Shown: positions 30,171 to 38,275 of the stretch, piece by piece
How positions within the stretch are numbered: position 1 is the first letter of the stretch
Layout: each line of letters begins with the position of its first letter
Origin: Chitinophagaceae bacterium UBA7600
GTDB lineage: Bacteria > Bacteroidota > Bacteroidia > Chitinophagales > Chitinophagaceae
NCBI GenBank assembly: GCA_002478885.1
Contig: DLKC01000031.1
Coordinates: forward strand, 1 to 41,887
Direction: 5' to 3'
Length of the DNA: 41,887 nucleotides
The notes under the pieces: model-generated
The model's database searches: none
The model's input: only the letters and a program-made list of their open reading frames with translations
What the model was told of the DNA's origin: nothing
Position numbers and translations under genes: made by a program

Positions 30171-30437
30171 CTAATGCTGTTTAATGTGGGAATATTGGTT
30201 TGCTATCACCGGACACCAGGACGGCGTTGCAGGCGTTTGTTTGGCCATGTACTCAATGCAACGGCCACGCCCGAAGATGGAGCTTGAATACTCTTTCGTG
30301 GCAGGATGAACACACAAGTAAGTATCTGTTACTTCAAACCTGCCTCGCGTGCCAGGTTCTTTTTTTAAGTGCGTGCAACCGATGCATTCATTCCTTATCG
30401 ATGCTGGTTTGGTAATTACTGTTGGGCCTTCTTGCAT
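30171..30437 (-). CDS. Small Cys-rich early protein
   Basis: The 88-aa protein contains ECIGCTHLKKEPG, TYLCVHPATKEYS, GRCIEYMAKQ and SWCPV. Five cysteines with one CxxC suggest a zinc-binding fold. It overlaps the gene upstream by 22 bp. Similar short Cys-rich ORFs are common in phage early regions; function is unknown. Confidence 0.6.
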   Translation of the reverse strand: MQEGPTVITKPASIRNECIGCTHLKKEPGTRGRFEVTDTYLCVHPATKEYSSSIFGRGRCIEYMAKQTPATPSWCPVIANQYSHIKQH

Positions 30438-30766
30438 GAGTGATGTTGATTTAGTGGTGATGTTAATTGAAGTTGCTTTTGGAGCTTTACTCTGAAACCT
30501 GCTGCGCCTACTTTATTCAGATTGCACAAACCGATACTTATACAATCCGGCACACTGTCCGCTACAGCTATTGAAGCACCCGTTGTAAGTTCGCTGATGC
30601 ACCAGGTATCGGAAATAGGCTGTAACGTGTCAACATCGTAAACATGATGAGCAAAAAACCTGAAGTCCTCGTATCCTTCCAGTGTTATAAACTCTCCCTT
30701 TACTTTAATCAGTTTGTAATGGAAGAAGTGATTAAGTCTTATTTCAAAATCTAATTCAGCTGTCAT
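30416..30766 (-). CDS. Early protein of unknown function
   Basis: A 116-aa protein with a beta-rich N-terminal two-thirds (LNHFFHYKLIKVKGEFITLEGYEDFRFFAHHVYDVDTLQPI, TTGASIAVADSVPDCI) and a Gln/Lys-rich tail. It overlaps the ATPase gene by 4 bp, so it may be coupled to it. No family is recognised. Confidence 0.6.
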   Translation of the reverse strand: MTAELDFEIRLNHFFHYKLIKVKGEFITLEGYEDFRFFAHHVYDVDTLQPISDTWCISELTTGASIAVADSVPDCISIGLCNLNKVGAAGFRVKLQKQLQLTSPLNQHHSCKKAQQ

Positions 30767-31455
30767 ACCGCCTCCTTTTTGTTTTCTTCAACGGGGAACA
30801 ATTGTGGCTGTGCTGTTGGCGTGGCGTGGTGCTTGCCTTTGTTCTGCCGCAGCAGCCAGCGGTGAAATCCTTCCTCCCAAATGGTGTACGGTTCATTGCC
30901 GCCGAAGCGGCTTTTCGGGTGCGCCTGGTAGCCTTTCACCAGCACCTTTATATCCACGTCGAATTCAATGGCTTTCGCTGGGCCACCCTTTGGCTCATCA
31001 CCTTCCGCATGCGCGATCATGATGAACATTTTTTTGGGGAACAGGTTCCGCAGCTCCTGCCATTGCTCGTATGCCAGCTTTATGTATTGAACGGAATCGA
31101 TAAACACAATGCGGGGGCTTTTCTTCTTCTTCAGACGGCTCACCATTGCGTCGTAACGCTCCTTGTGGGTAAAGAGTATATGGGCGCTTACCTCGTCAAG
31201 ACCTTGCCTTCTTATTGCGTCCTGTAGGCTCTTGCTGTAACCCTGTTCAAAGCTGTTGTAAAGTACGCGGCCAAAGCGGGTGAGGTATTTCGCGAACATG
31301 ATGCACAGTTCTGTTTTGCCTTGTCCGCTCTTGCCGTAAATGATCATTGAAAAATTGTTCTCCGGTTCGCCGAAGGTGCTTAACCAGGAGCCGGTAAACG
31401 GCAACACCTGGAACTGCTTGTTTAAAAATTCATTTGCATTTAATGCGCGTGCCAT
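30763..31455 (-). CDS. RecA/RadA-like P-loop ATPase
   Basis: The 230-aa protein has Walker A GKSGQGKT (41-48) within MIIYGKSGQGKTELCIMFAKYL and Walker B RIVFIDSVQYI. NKGKHHATPTAQ follows near the end. The fold looks like the RecA/KaiC group (phage 'AAA' ATPase of about 230 aa). It probably acts in phage DNA replication or recombination. It starts 10 bp after the 102-aa gene, in the early operon. Confidence 0.8.
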   Translation of the reverse strand: MARALNANEFLNKQFQVLPFTGSWLSTFGEPENNFSMIIYGKSGQGKTELCIMFAKYLTRFGRVLYNSFEQGYSKSLQDAIRRQGLDEVSAHILFTHKERYDAMVSRLKKKKSPRIVFIDSVQYIKLAYEQWQELRNLFPKKMFIMIAHAEGDEPKGGPAKAIEFDVDIKVLVKGYQAHPKSRFGGNEPYTIWEEGFHRWLLRQNKGKHHATPTAQPQLFPVEENKKEAV

Positions 31456-31464
31456 AATGTTGTT

Positions 31465-31773
31465 TTATTTTTTTCGGGATAAGCGGTTCTGCATCTCCCA
31501 AACCTTGTGCTGAATGTCCTTTTCGCTCATGTTTTCGGGTACGTAAATGACCGTTTTAGCATCGATACGAACGGGCTTTTTACCCATTGTTGGGTCGATA
31601 AACTGACGCTGTTTCCTTGCAAGCTTATCGTTGCTGATGGTCATTTTGGGCAGTTTGTTTACCCAGTTCTCCCGCCATTGCTCCTTCTTTACTTTCGGTG
31701 CGTCGGGCTTAAGGCGCTGTTCCAGGTTATCACCCAGGAGCGCGTCCATAGCTTTCTTGTCATTTGATGCCAT
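31465..31773 (-). CDS. Small charged early protein of unknown function
   Basis: A 102-aa protein (MASNDKKAMDALLGDNLEQR...) with many Lys, Arg and Gln residues, probably DNA- or protein-binding. The C-terminal half reads DAKTVIYVPENMSEKDIQHK. It is directly upstream of the ATPase gene and could be its partner. Confidence 0.55.
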   Translation of the reverse strand: MASNDKKAMDALLGDNLEQRLKPDAPKVKKEQWRENWVNKLPKMTISNDKLARKQRQFIDPTMGKKPVRIDAKTVIYVPENMSEKDIQHKVWEMQNRLSRKK

Positions 31774-31782
31774 AACAGGGTT

Positions 31783-32352
31783 TTAAAGATGAAGTGATTG
31801 GTTAAGGCCGCTGTACTTGCAGAAGGTTTCAATGAATAGCTGTTCGGCAACATGCGGAGGCCATATATATTCCGGTAATCGGTTAACACGCAGTTCTTTC
31901 AGCAGCGCTTCACGATCGCCCTGTTGTAGTGCCCTGTGCTCAACCTGCAAGGCAAACATGTCGGCCCTTTTGATAAAGTCTTTGTACTCGGTTGAGAGGC
32001 CGAAGCGCCTTTCAATAGCCTGTTCAAAGCGTTCTTCGATTGGCTTATAAACGAGTTTTAAAATATGTTTCAACGGGCTAATAACATCGCCGATATAAGC
32101 CTCCGGCGCATCGTGCAGCAATGCTTCCAGTTTGCAAAAAGAGGGAGCCAGGGCGCATACATATACGCTGTGCTGGGCAACGCTGTAGAACTCAGTGATC
32201 TGTCCACCGAAGCGGCATATCTTACTAAGGGCAGCGGCAATGTCCGTTATCTGCATACTGTCATGCGTTGGAAAGTGAATATTTACTATGCCACCGGTGA
32301 CGGTATTAAACAAGCCGTCTTCATTTGCGGCGAAAGGGTGAAAGTGTGCCAT
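31783..32352 (-). CDS. HD-domain phosphohydrolase (5'-deoxynucleotidase YfbR-like)
   Basis: In this 189-aa product the HD-domain residues are visible: QHS (H61), LLHDAPEAYIGD (H80-D81, D89). The length and the 'HS...LLHDxxEayxGD' spacing fit YfbR-type nucleotidases, which remove phosphate from dNMPs. In a phage this could adjust the nucleotide pool during replicative transposition. Substrate is not readable from the sequence. Confidence 0.8.
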   Translation of the reverse strand: MAHFHPFAANEDGLFNTVTGGIVNIHFPTHDSMQITDIAAALSKICRFGGQITEFYSVAQHSVYVCALAPSFCKLEALLHDAPEAYIGDVISPLKHILKLVYKPIEERFEQAIERRFGLSTEYKDFIKRADMFALQVEHRALQQGDREALLKELRVNRLPEYIWPPHVAEQLFIETFCKYSGLNQSLHL

Positions 32353-32378
32353 TGTATTGTTGTTTTTTGGTTGGGGAA

Positions 32379-32579
32379 TTAGTTTTCGTCGTGGTAACGG
32401 TTAAGGAAATAGACGTGAACGGCCAGTATAATTGTGCCCAGGATAATAAAGGCAAAGAGGGGCGCAAGCACAAGCAGCCACATCCACGATATAATGCCGA
32501 ACACTTTTGCCAGGATGAGTGCAGCAGAAATAAATTCCAGCCACAGCATAACTTTAATAATAACCTTTTGCTTTTTCAT
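32379..32579 (-). CDS. Small two-span membrane protein (early)
   Basis: The ATG at 32579 (66 aa, MKKQKVIIKVMLWLEFISAA) is preferred. Two hydrophobic segments (MLWLEFISAALILAKVFGII and LLVLAPLFAFIILGTIILAV) end in NRYHDEN. Such early phage membrane proteins often affect superinfection or host physiology. There is no direct evidence for that here. Confidence 0.6.
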   Translation of the reverse strand: MKKQKVIIKVMLWLEFISAALILAKVFGIISWMWLLVLAPLFAFIILGTIILAVHVYFLNRYHDEN

Positions 32580-32664
32580 TTGAATGTTGTTGAAGTTTAA
32601 GAAAGAAGGTTTAAAAGCCCCCGATGTGGAAACACCAGGGTTCATGAGAAACACCATTAAAACC

Positions 32665-33303
32665 CTAAAACTCTTTGATAGCAGCAAAGTCAAGATTGAT
32701 CAATTGCCATTCGTTATTGCTGTTCTTAACCCACACGCGGAAATACTTTTTACTGCTGGGCCTGCGGATGGCTTTATCAATAAGCTCCATCGCCTTCGTA
32801 AAACGGGAATCAGAAATACGATCAGCATACCTGCGCAGGCCAAGTACCTTCTTTGTGTCGAGGTTGCCGCCACTGCTTTCAAAAGCATCCATTACCATTT
32901 CCCGAACAAACTCATTTGATGAGCTGATGCTGTCAGATAACAGGTCGTCGAATTCATTTTTAGCCAGCGCAAGAATCGCCTCATCAAACTTTATGGGGCA
33001 GCTTGTGTTAATGCAAACCTTCACGGTTCTTTCAAAATTGAAGAAGGTGAAATTCCCTTTAAAGGCTTTGCGCTTGCCTTCGTACTGTTTAATGTATTCA
33101 TCAAATGCCTGTTCTGTTGCATCATTCACATAGCGTTTAAATGCAATCAGCATTTCATTAATACGACCGGCTTTCATGGCAATACTTGCGGTCATTTTTT
33201 CGAGCTTCTTTTCAAGGGGGGTAATGTTGGAAACAGGAACCTTGTTCCCTGCCTCGTCTACCCATAACTTGTCAGTTCGCTTTTGTTCGTTGAACTTGAT
33301 CAT
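32665..33303 (-). CDS. DUF3164-type Mu-like phage protein
   Basis: The 212-aa product reads LWVDEAGNKVPVSNITPLEKKLEKM at its start and SRFTKAMELIDKAIRRPSSKKYFRVWVK near its end. That is the recurring layout of DUF3164 proteins, which occur in the early region of Mu-like phages. The biochemical role is unknown. It overlaps the 55-aa membrane peptide ORF by 4 bp. Confidence 0.8.
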   Translation of the reverse strand: MIKFNEQKRTDKLWVDEAGNKVPVSNITPLEKKLEKMTASIAMKAGRINEMLIAFKRYVNDATEQAFDEYIKQYEGKRKAFKGNFTFFNFERTVKVCINTSCPIKFDEAILALAKNEFDDLLSDSISSSNEFVREMVMDAFESSGGNLDTKKVLGLRRYADRISDSRFTKAMELIDKAIRRPSSKKYFRVWVKNSNNEWQLINLDFAAIKEF

Positions 33304-33467
33304 TTTGTTTTGTTTTTATAATTAGAAAGTGATTGACGTGTGGCCGATGGATAGCGCTGCCTTTTGCGGCTATCTATTTTGCGTGCTGCAAATACTGCGG
33401 CGTAGTGTGCTGCTGCAAAGGCAGCGGCAACCACAAGCAGCATAATGAGCGATAATTGTATGCACAT
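33300..33467 (-). CDS. 55-aa membrane peptide missed by length cut-offs
   Basis: This ORF was read from the sequence. It encodes MCIQLSLIMLLVVAAAFAAA, then HYAAVFAARKIDSRKRQRYP and a basic tail. It has one hydrophobic helix followed by positive charge. Its stop overlaps the DUF3164 ATG (ATGA), and it starts 3 bp after the upstream gene's stop. That continuous packing supports it as a gene. Function is unknown. Confidence 0.6.
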   Translation of the reverse strand: MCIQLSLIMLLVVAAAFAAAHYAAVFAARKIDSRKRQRYPSATRQSLSNYKNKTK

Positions 33468-33469
33468 GA

Positions 33470-33772
33470 TTAAATGAATTGTTGGTGAATAGCGTTATTG
33501 ATCTTGTTTAAAAGGTTACCCTGGTAACTGGTTACTTCAAAGTGGTGGGTCGAAAACACGTTAAACCAGTTCACCGCTTCGTATGGCTTAAGCGTTACGG
33601 TGTATTTACTCTTCGCAATAGCGGCCTGGCTGTAAAACTTCAGGTACACTTCTACTATAAGCATGCCCTGGAGTTTTACTTTAAAGTTTGCGGCGTCAGG
33701 CCACTGCTCAACGGTATCTTTTAACATGCCGTAAAGCGCATTGAATTCGTCTGCTGAAAGCTTAAGTGTCAT
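33470..33772 (-). CDS. Early protein of unknown function
   Basis: A 100-aa protein (MTLKLSADEFNALYGMLKDT...) with alternating helix (MLKDTVEQW) and beta (KVKLQGMLIVEVYLKF, SKYTVTLKPYEAVNWF). It overlaps the 133-aa gene by 4 bp. No family is recognised. Confidence 0.55.
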   Translation of the reverse strand: MTLKLSADEFNALYGMLKDTVEQWPDAANFKVKLQGMLIVEVYLKFYSQAAIAKSKYTVTLKPYEAVNWFNVFSTHHFEVTSYQGNLLNKINNAIHQQFI

Positions 33773-34170
33773 GCGTGTATCTTCTGTTTTGCAATTGCCA
33801 GTTCAAAGTCTTTGCGCCGCTCACGGAAGTCGGCGAAAAGGAATTGTGTCATCGGAAAGCGGTCGTTGAATACCGTCTGGTGGCATACGCGGTAGAAGTA
33901 GTTCCGCAGCGCTGGCCATTCGTGGTACAGCTTCTTTACATACTCTCGGTCGTCGCGTTCGTACCATTGCAGCTTCCACCAGGCGAGGAATTCGCTGCAC
34001 TCAATAAGTGCTTTAATGTCGATTACGTTTGCCCAGTAATGTTCTAACCAGGCATAGGCGGTGTCGGTCATGAACCCGAAGAATTGATCTTCGTTCATGC
34101 CAGTAAGGAACAACACTTGCTTTGTGTTGTAGCTGTACTGTTGTTTGATGTTGATTGTTGTGTGTAACAT
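33769..34170 (-). CDS. Early protein of unknown function
   Basis: A 133-aa protein rich in aromatic and charged residues (FGFMTDTAYAWLEHYWANVID, EFLAWWKLQWYERDDREYVK). Mostly helical by eye. It lies between MuB and a 100-aa gene, where Mu has small early genes. No recognised family. Confidence 0.6.
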   Translation of the reverse strand: MLHTTINIKQQYSYNTKQVLFLTGMNEDQFFGFMTDTAYAWLEHYWANVIDIKALIECSEFLAWWKLQWYERDDREYVKKLYHEWPALRNYFYRVCHQTVFNDRFPMTQFLFADFRERRKDFELAIAKQKIHA

Positions 34171-34188
34171 GGCGTTGTCTTGTGTTTT

Positions 34189-35076
34189 TTAGGCAGCGGA
34201 AGCCCGCTTGTGTTTAATAATTTCGTTGTACAGATTGCGCAGGTGATAGTTGGTCTTAACTATCAGTTGCTGCTTGTTGCTTACGTTGGGGCTGTTGACT
34301 TCGATTATCGTTGCGGCCATTTCGAGCATGAATTCGCGGCGATCATCCGATGCAAACGGAGTGATGCGGTTGTACTTGCTGCCGTAGCGATTGAATATCT
34401 CTGTAAAGCCGACCTTCTTGCAGCTAATGCCGCGATCAATCTTTGCCTGAAGCCCGTCTGCGCCCATCATATACCAGCCGCAATGGTGTTCTGTAGCGTT
34501 CCATAAAGCTTTCAGTTCGAGAAATGCGGGATAGTCAAGGTCACCGGCCTCGTCGAGAATTATAAGCGGTTTGTGAATCACTTTTAAGTAGTAAACCAGG
34601 TTCTCATACACTTCACTGTACTTTCCGTTGTGGTCAAGCCCAAAGGCATGAGAAATGAAGCGGATAAGCTTCTGCTTGCTCTTTACCTGGCTGCAATCGA
34701 CATACACGGCGTTCTTGCTGCGCTTTACATACTGCTTGGCCGTGTAGCTCTTGCCAATGCCAGCCACATCACAATAAATGCTGGTGAGGCTTTCCATCTG
34801 GCACAGTTGTAATTGCTCTGTTATGTACAGGTAAACGGCAGTGTCGGCAGTAAGCCAGTCAGGTTCGTTGCCCAGCTGCACACCCATCCGGCGTGCAATG
34901 CTTATCCAGTTCGTGTCGTTCATCAGCCGTTCCGTTTCGCCGCTTTTCATGCGTGCAAACACAGACTTATTGATGTTGAAAGAAGCAGCATATTTGCTGT
35001 CGCTGCCTTCGAAGTTTGAGCGGTTGGCAAGCAGAACGCTGAGTATCTTAGTTCTTGCTTCTGAAGTGAGTGTCAT
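34189..35076 (-). CDS. MuB-like transposition target ATPase
   Basis: The 295-aa product has Walker A DVAGIGKSY (103-111) and Walker B LIILDEAGDL (171-180). FLELKALWNATEHHCGWYMMGADGL follows. The N-terminus contains an HTH-like part (YAASFNINKSVFARMKSGE). This is MuB: it binds target DNA, stimulates MuA and gives target immunity. It lies downstream of MuA, but two extra genes separate them. Confidence 0.88.
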   Translation of the reverse strand: MTLTSEARTKILSVLLANRSNFEGSDSKYAASFNINKSVFARMKSGETERLMNDTNWISIARRMGVQLGNEPDWLTADTAVYLYITEQLQLCQMESLTSIYCDVAGIGKSYTAKQYVKRSKNAVYVDCSQVKSKQKLIRFISHAFGLDHNGKYSEVYENLVYYLKVIHKPLIILDEAGDLDYPAFLELKALWNATEHHCGWYMMGADGLQAKIDRGISCKKVGFTEIFNRYGSKYNRITPFASDDRREFMLEMAATIIEVNSPNVSNKQQLIVKTNYHLRNLYNEIIKHKRASAA

Positions 35077-35164
35077 GTTCTATGGTTTTATTGAATGAAT
35101 ATTTTGTGTGTGTGCTGTGGTGCAGGTGGCAGCAGTGGTTGTGTCACTCACTGCTGCTTTCTGT

Positions 35165-35362
35165 TCAATCCTCAACAGTGAGTGGGCCGTCTAAAAGAGC
35201 ATCCATTACACGGCGCATTTCTGAATAGGATTTAAAGCCTCTTTGCAGCGTATGCCACTCACATCGAGATTTTGTCTTAGCCTTTATGCGTAAGCCTGCC
35301 GCATCTTCCCTGATGATTACAAAGCCCTGGTCAAGCAGCTTTTTTTGATCTGTTGCATCCAT
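35165..35362 (-). CDS. 65-aa protein between MuA and MuB
   Basis: Sequence MDATDQKKLLDQGFVIIRED, then AAGLRIKAKTKSRCEWHTLQ and SYSEMRRVMDALLDG. It looks like a small globular alpha/beta protein. It begins 3 bp after the exported-protein gene ends. Not recognised. Confidence 0.6.
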   Translation of the reverse strand: MDATDQKKLLDQGFVIIREDAAGLRIKAKTKSRCEWHTLQRGFKSYSEMRRVMDALLDGPLTVED

Positions 35363-35365
35363 GTT

Positions 35366-35923
35366 TTAAAATTTATTGTCGCGAATAATGAATGATGTGG
35401 AGAGAAAGAAGTTTTGATCTCTGTATCCTGGCTCAATGGCCATCTGTGTATCGCCAATATCAATGATGAACTTGCTGCTAACCGACATTTTAAAGCAGGC
35501 TTTATCAGCCCCGCCAAAGGAGTAGCTAAGGCCAGCCATTGGCAACCAGGTAATGGTTGGCGCAATGCTTATTTCAGCGCCGCCCTGGAACACAGCAAAT
35601 GTTTTTACATCACCATTAACAGGCATTACGTATGCGGTGAGTTCAGTATGCAGGTCGATGTACTTTTTTGAGGTTTCAATCCGAAAGCGGTAGCCAATGC
35701 CACCCTGCACAAATCCGGCTGCTGTAGGGTCAACCTTTTCCAGGGTAATGGTATCTATAGCGCTGGTTGATCTTCCCCAGGAAGGGCCAATACCAAGTAT
35801 TCCGTACAGGCTTTCTGCCCACTTAAGGCCATCGTTTACGGTAATCTTGTGTTGCGCATTGCACGGAACGCACAAGAGTGCGACGCAAGCGGTGATGAGT
35901 AGTGTTCTGATGTTTGTTTTCAT
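35366..35923 (-). CDS. Exported barrel-like protein between MuA and MuB
   Basis: The 185-aa product has a Sec signal (ITACVALLCVPCNAQ). The rest is beta-rich with alternating aromatic strands: AGFVQGGIGYRFRI, YIDLHTELTAYVMPV, FAVFQGGAEISIAPTITWLPMAGLSYSFGG, and a terminal QNFFLSTSFIIRDNKF. That resembles a small outer-membrane beta-barrel, ending in F. A gene for an exported protein within the transposase operon is unexpected. It starts 4 bp inside the MuA end, so it is coupled to MuA. Part of the signal peptide is encoded by a dispersed repeat copy (35869-35890). It might change the lysogen's surface or block superinfection. Confidence 0.7.
   Translation of the reverse strand: MKTNIRTLLITACVALLCVPCNAQHKITVNDGLKWAESLYGILGIGPSWGRSTSAIDTITLEKVDPTAAGFVQGGIGYRFRIETSKKYIDLHTELTAYVMPVNGDVKTFAVFQGGAEISIAPTITWLPMAGLSYSFGGADKACFKMSVSSKFIIDIGDTQMAIEPGYRDQNFFLSTSFIIRDNKF
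35869..35890. repeat. Dispersed repeat copy inside a signal-peptide coding sequence
   Basis: CACAAGAGTGCGACGCAA encodes most of the signal peptide's hydrophobic end (ACVALLCV) on the minus strand. Same family as 21411-21432. Confidence 0.7.
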
Positions 35924-37926
35924 AAGTCCTCCATTGCTTTTTTACGCCAGTCTGTTTTGTCTGGCTTGTTGTTATTGATTGTTTGTGGTGCTATTTCAGG
36001 TGCTTTATCGGCCTTTTTTGGGGTCGCTTGTTCGGGTGTATTTTCAACCACATCGAACTTTACCAGCTTGTTTACGCGGTCTTTTATGGTAGTATCGAAG
36101 TTTTGCCTGTAGCTAAATTGCTTGTGCATGATGTGTTCGTCGGCTTCTGTGCGCTCGGCCATTGCTTCATTGTAGGTTTCCAGCAGGCCGCAGGTGCACA
36201 CGTACTGATCGTTTTGGTATAGGTGCACTTCGTTTATGGTTCCATCCTGCGCGGGTATGAAGTAGGCAGTTACGTGCAGGCTGGTGAGCTGTGCAATTAC
36301 CTCGGCAGAAGGCAGGGCATATTTGTTATGCTTTACAACTACGTATTGAGATCGGTAAACGCTGGTTTGTGTGGCGTTGCCTATGTACCGGCTAATCATG
36401 GAAAGGTCAGGCTCTACTAACTGCGGGTTCATGTTGTTGGTAAGCACTTGCCAACGGGTTTGTCCAGGGTATTTATCCTGGTCAGGATGCAGGGCGTTGT
36501 TCCATGTAGTTATATCTGCATTTTCGTTGGCAACGATCTCCTCAAAGCTGTAGCGAACAGTGTTCTTGTCTTCGTTAAGCCGGTTGGCTTCTGTTCTTGC
36601 GAAGGGACGGCCCTGGAATCCCAGGCGTTTCTTTTGCAGGTCGTATTTCTTGCGGTTGATAAAGTGCTCTGCTCTTTTTTCCTGCGGGTTTCCGCCTCTA
36701 CAGAAATGCACGAAGGGGAAAATGAAACCCTCTTTCAACAGGTCGTCGGAAAAGGTGTTACTGATATGCTGCTCAACCTCTATCTGTGCAGGTATGCCCC
36801 AATTGTTGTTCACGATGTTGCGGAACATATCGTGTATGGCCTGCATAAACAGGTTGCGATTCTTACCACTGCCTTCGTCGTTACTGCGGCCAAAGGCTTT
36901 TCCGATGATAGCGCCGCTGGTGGTGTCCCATATTTCGTATGCCCAAACGCGGGAACCATCTTTCATTTTGAACGGCAATGAAATGTCGTCCATAGTGATC
37001 TTCGATAGTGTATATATGGCATCGTGGCGGTGCTGGTGTGGGCGGTGCTTGCTGTTGAACTGCAAAGCAGAAAGGCGCATCTTGTCAACCACGCTGCGGT
37101 TGATAGGCTTGTTTATGTAGCGCCACACGGAGGTTTTCGAAAGCTCTATTGGCTTGCCATCGGTCATATAATCTTCGCGGTCGAACAGTTGACCGGTATC
37201 GCCATCGACCAGTTTTATTTCACCGGCCATAAAGCGCTGGTAGGTCTCATGCACGTCTTTGCTGTAGGGCTTGCCATCGGTATAGATGGAAAGCAGCAGG
37301 TGCTCAATAGAGGTATCAACCTTTTTGTTATTGCTCTCGTTAAACTTGCGCAGGTCGATTAAAGCAGCGTAGCTGTTGTCAACGTATGCGTCGAAGTGTG
37401 GTTTAAGTCTGCGGTAACTGGTTGGCAGGGTGTTCGGGTACTGCTTGGAAACTTCCTTTATAAGTTCACCGGCAATATTCCAGAAGGCAGTAACCTTTAC
37501 GTTAAGCAGGCGCTTCAGTTCCCGTTTGTCGGCCAGCAGCGTCTTAAATGCGTTGAGTATTGCGGCATCACTACAGTACAGCTTGCGATCTTCGCCGGAC
37601 AGCTTCTTACCATTGGGGCCTTCGTAAGTATTAAAGAAGCGGATGGCTGCGAGGTCGGGTTTAATAAGATCGCGAATGGGCTGCTTTGCCATGTACTCAT
37701 ACGGGTCGCCAAACTTCAGCTTTACCAGCTCTTTGTACATGGGTGGCAGGGATTCGTATTCGATGAGAACAGCGTTACCGTTGCCACCGCGACCATGAGT
37801 AATGATGTTGCCGCGTTTCTTTAATGACTTGTAAGTTCCTTCGGGAACGATACCTACAGACTCGCTGTCTTCACGCACGAAGTCGGGGTATTCAAGACAT
37901 AATATGTTACCGTCGACGTATTTCAT
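35920..37926 (-). CDS. MuA-like DDE transposase
   Basis: At 668 aa it matches Mu A (663). Order: N-terminal DNA-binding region (1-80), end-binding domain, rve core (about 300-425) and C-terminal beta domain. The core shows TMDDIS (D313/D314) and the final acidic residue in NPQEKRAEHF (E420). At the second catalytic position the sequence is PAQIEVEQHI, giving E385, exactly 35 residues before E420, rather than the usual D. Fragments such as RWQVLTNNMNPQLVEPD and AYFIPAQDGTINEVHLYQND support the C-domain. It drives integration and replicative transposition. Confidence 0.92.
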   Translation of the reverse strand: MKYVDGNILCLEYPDFVREDSESVGIVPEGTYKSLKKRGNIITHGRGGNGNAVLIEYESLPPMYKELVKLKFGDPYEYMAKQPIRDLIKPDLAAIRFFNTYEGPNGKKLSGEDRKLYCSDAAILNAFKTLLADKRELKRLLNVKVTAFWNIAGELIKEVSKQYPNTLPTSYRRLKPHFDAYVDNSYAALIDLRKFNESNNKKVDTSIEHLLLSIYTDGKPYSKDVHETYQRFMAGEIKLVDGDTGQLFDREDYMTDGKPIELSKTSVWRYINKPINRSVVDKMRLSALQFNSKHRPHQHRHDAIYTLSKITMDDISLPFKMKDGSRVWAYEIWDTTSGAIIGKAFGRSNDEGSGKNRNLFMQAIHDMFRNIVNNNWGIPAQIEVEQHISNTFSDDLLKEGFIFPFVHFCRGGNPQEKRAEHFINRKKYDLQKKRLGFQGRPFARTEANRLNEDKNTVRYSFEEIVANENADITTWNNALHPDQDKYPGQTRWQVLTNNMNPQLVEPDLSMISRYIGNATQTSVYRSQYVVVKHNKYALPSAEVIAQLTSLHVTAYFIPAQDGTINEVHLYQNDQYVCTCGLLETYNEAMAERTEADEHIMHKQFSYRQNFDTTIKDRVNKLVKFDVVENTPEQATPKKADKAPEIAPQTINNNKPDKTDWRKKAMEDL

Positions 37927-38162
37927 TTGGAAGCGGGTGAGGGTATTTGAACGATTCGTTTAACTTCTTCGAGGAGCTTATTTGTACCTTCTTCAATGAG
38001 CATTTCGGCGATCATAACACGCTGGCCGGTTTCAGTTTCCTGGCTCCTGCCGCCTATGCGAATGGCCTTAACGGTGCTTTTACTTGCGCCTACGGTGTAC
38101 GCAATATCTTCGTGAGATACTTTTATACGACGTTTCTTTATTATTTCAGCATTTTTAGCCAT
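37923..38162 (-). CDS. Ner-like HTH regulator
   Basis: The ATG at 38162 (79 aa, MAKNAEIIKKRRIKVSHEDI) is chosen because it abuts an operator-like palindrome. The helix-turn-helix reads HEDIAYTVGASKSTVKAIRIGG. A C-terminal helix (LIEEGTNKLLEEVKRIV) follows. It precedes MuA with a 4-bp overlap and faces the repressor gene, as Ner does in Mu. It probably represses the early and repressor promoters after infection. Confidence 0.75.
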   Translation of the reverse strand: MAKNAEIIKKRRIKVSHEDIAYTVGASKSTVKAIRIGGRSQETETGQRVMIAEMLIEEGTNKLLEEVKRIVQIPSPASK

Positions 38163-38188
38163 ATTGTGTCCGCTTGGAGACACAATAT
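38161..38188. promoter_or_regulatory. Operator-like palindrome at the Ner start
   Basis: ATATTGTGTC (38161-38170) and GACACAATAT (38179-38188) form a perfect 10-bp inverted repeat with 8 bp between. It covers the Ner start codon. On the minus strand TAATATTG (38190-38183), a near match to TAnnTTTG, overlaps the right arm, with TTTT 20 bp upstream. Confidence 0.75.
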
Positions 38189-38218
38189 TAGAACACATAC
38201 TAATAATAAGAAAATCTT

Positions 38219-38230
38219 TTTTGTACAAAA
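38219..38230. promoter_or_regulatory. Palindrome TTTTGTACAAAA in the divergent control region
   Basis: A perfect 12-bp palindrome lies about 46 bp before the repressor ATG. Its TTTG could be a -33 box for the repressor gene. Confidence 0.5.
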
Positions 38231-38275
38231 TCTAATTACTTTTAGTCTCTGTACTCAAAAGAAAACACCAATTTA

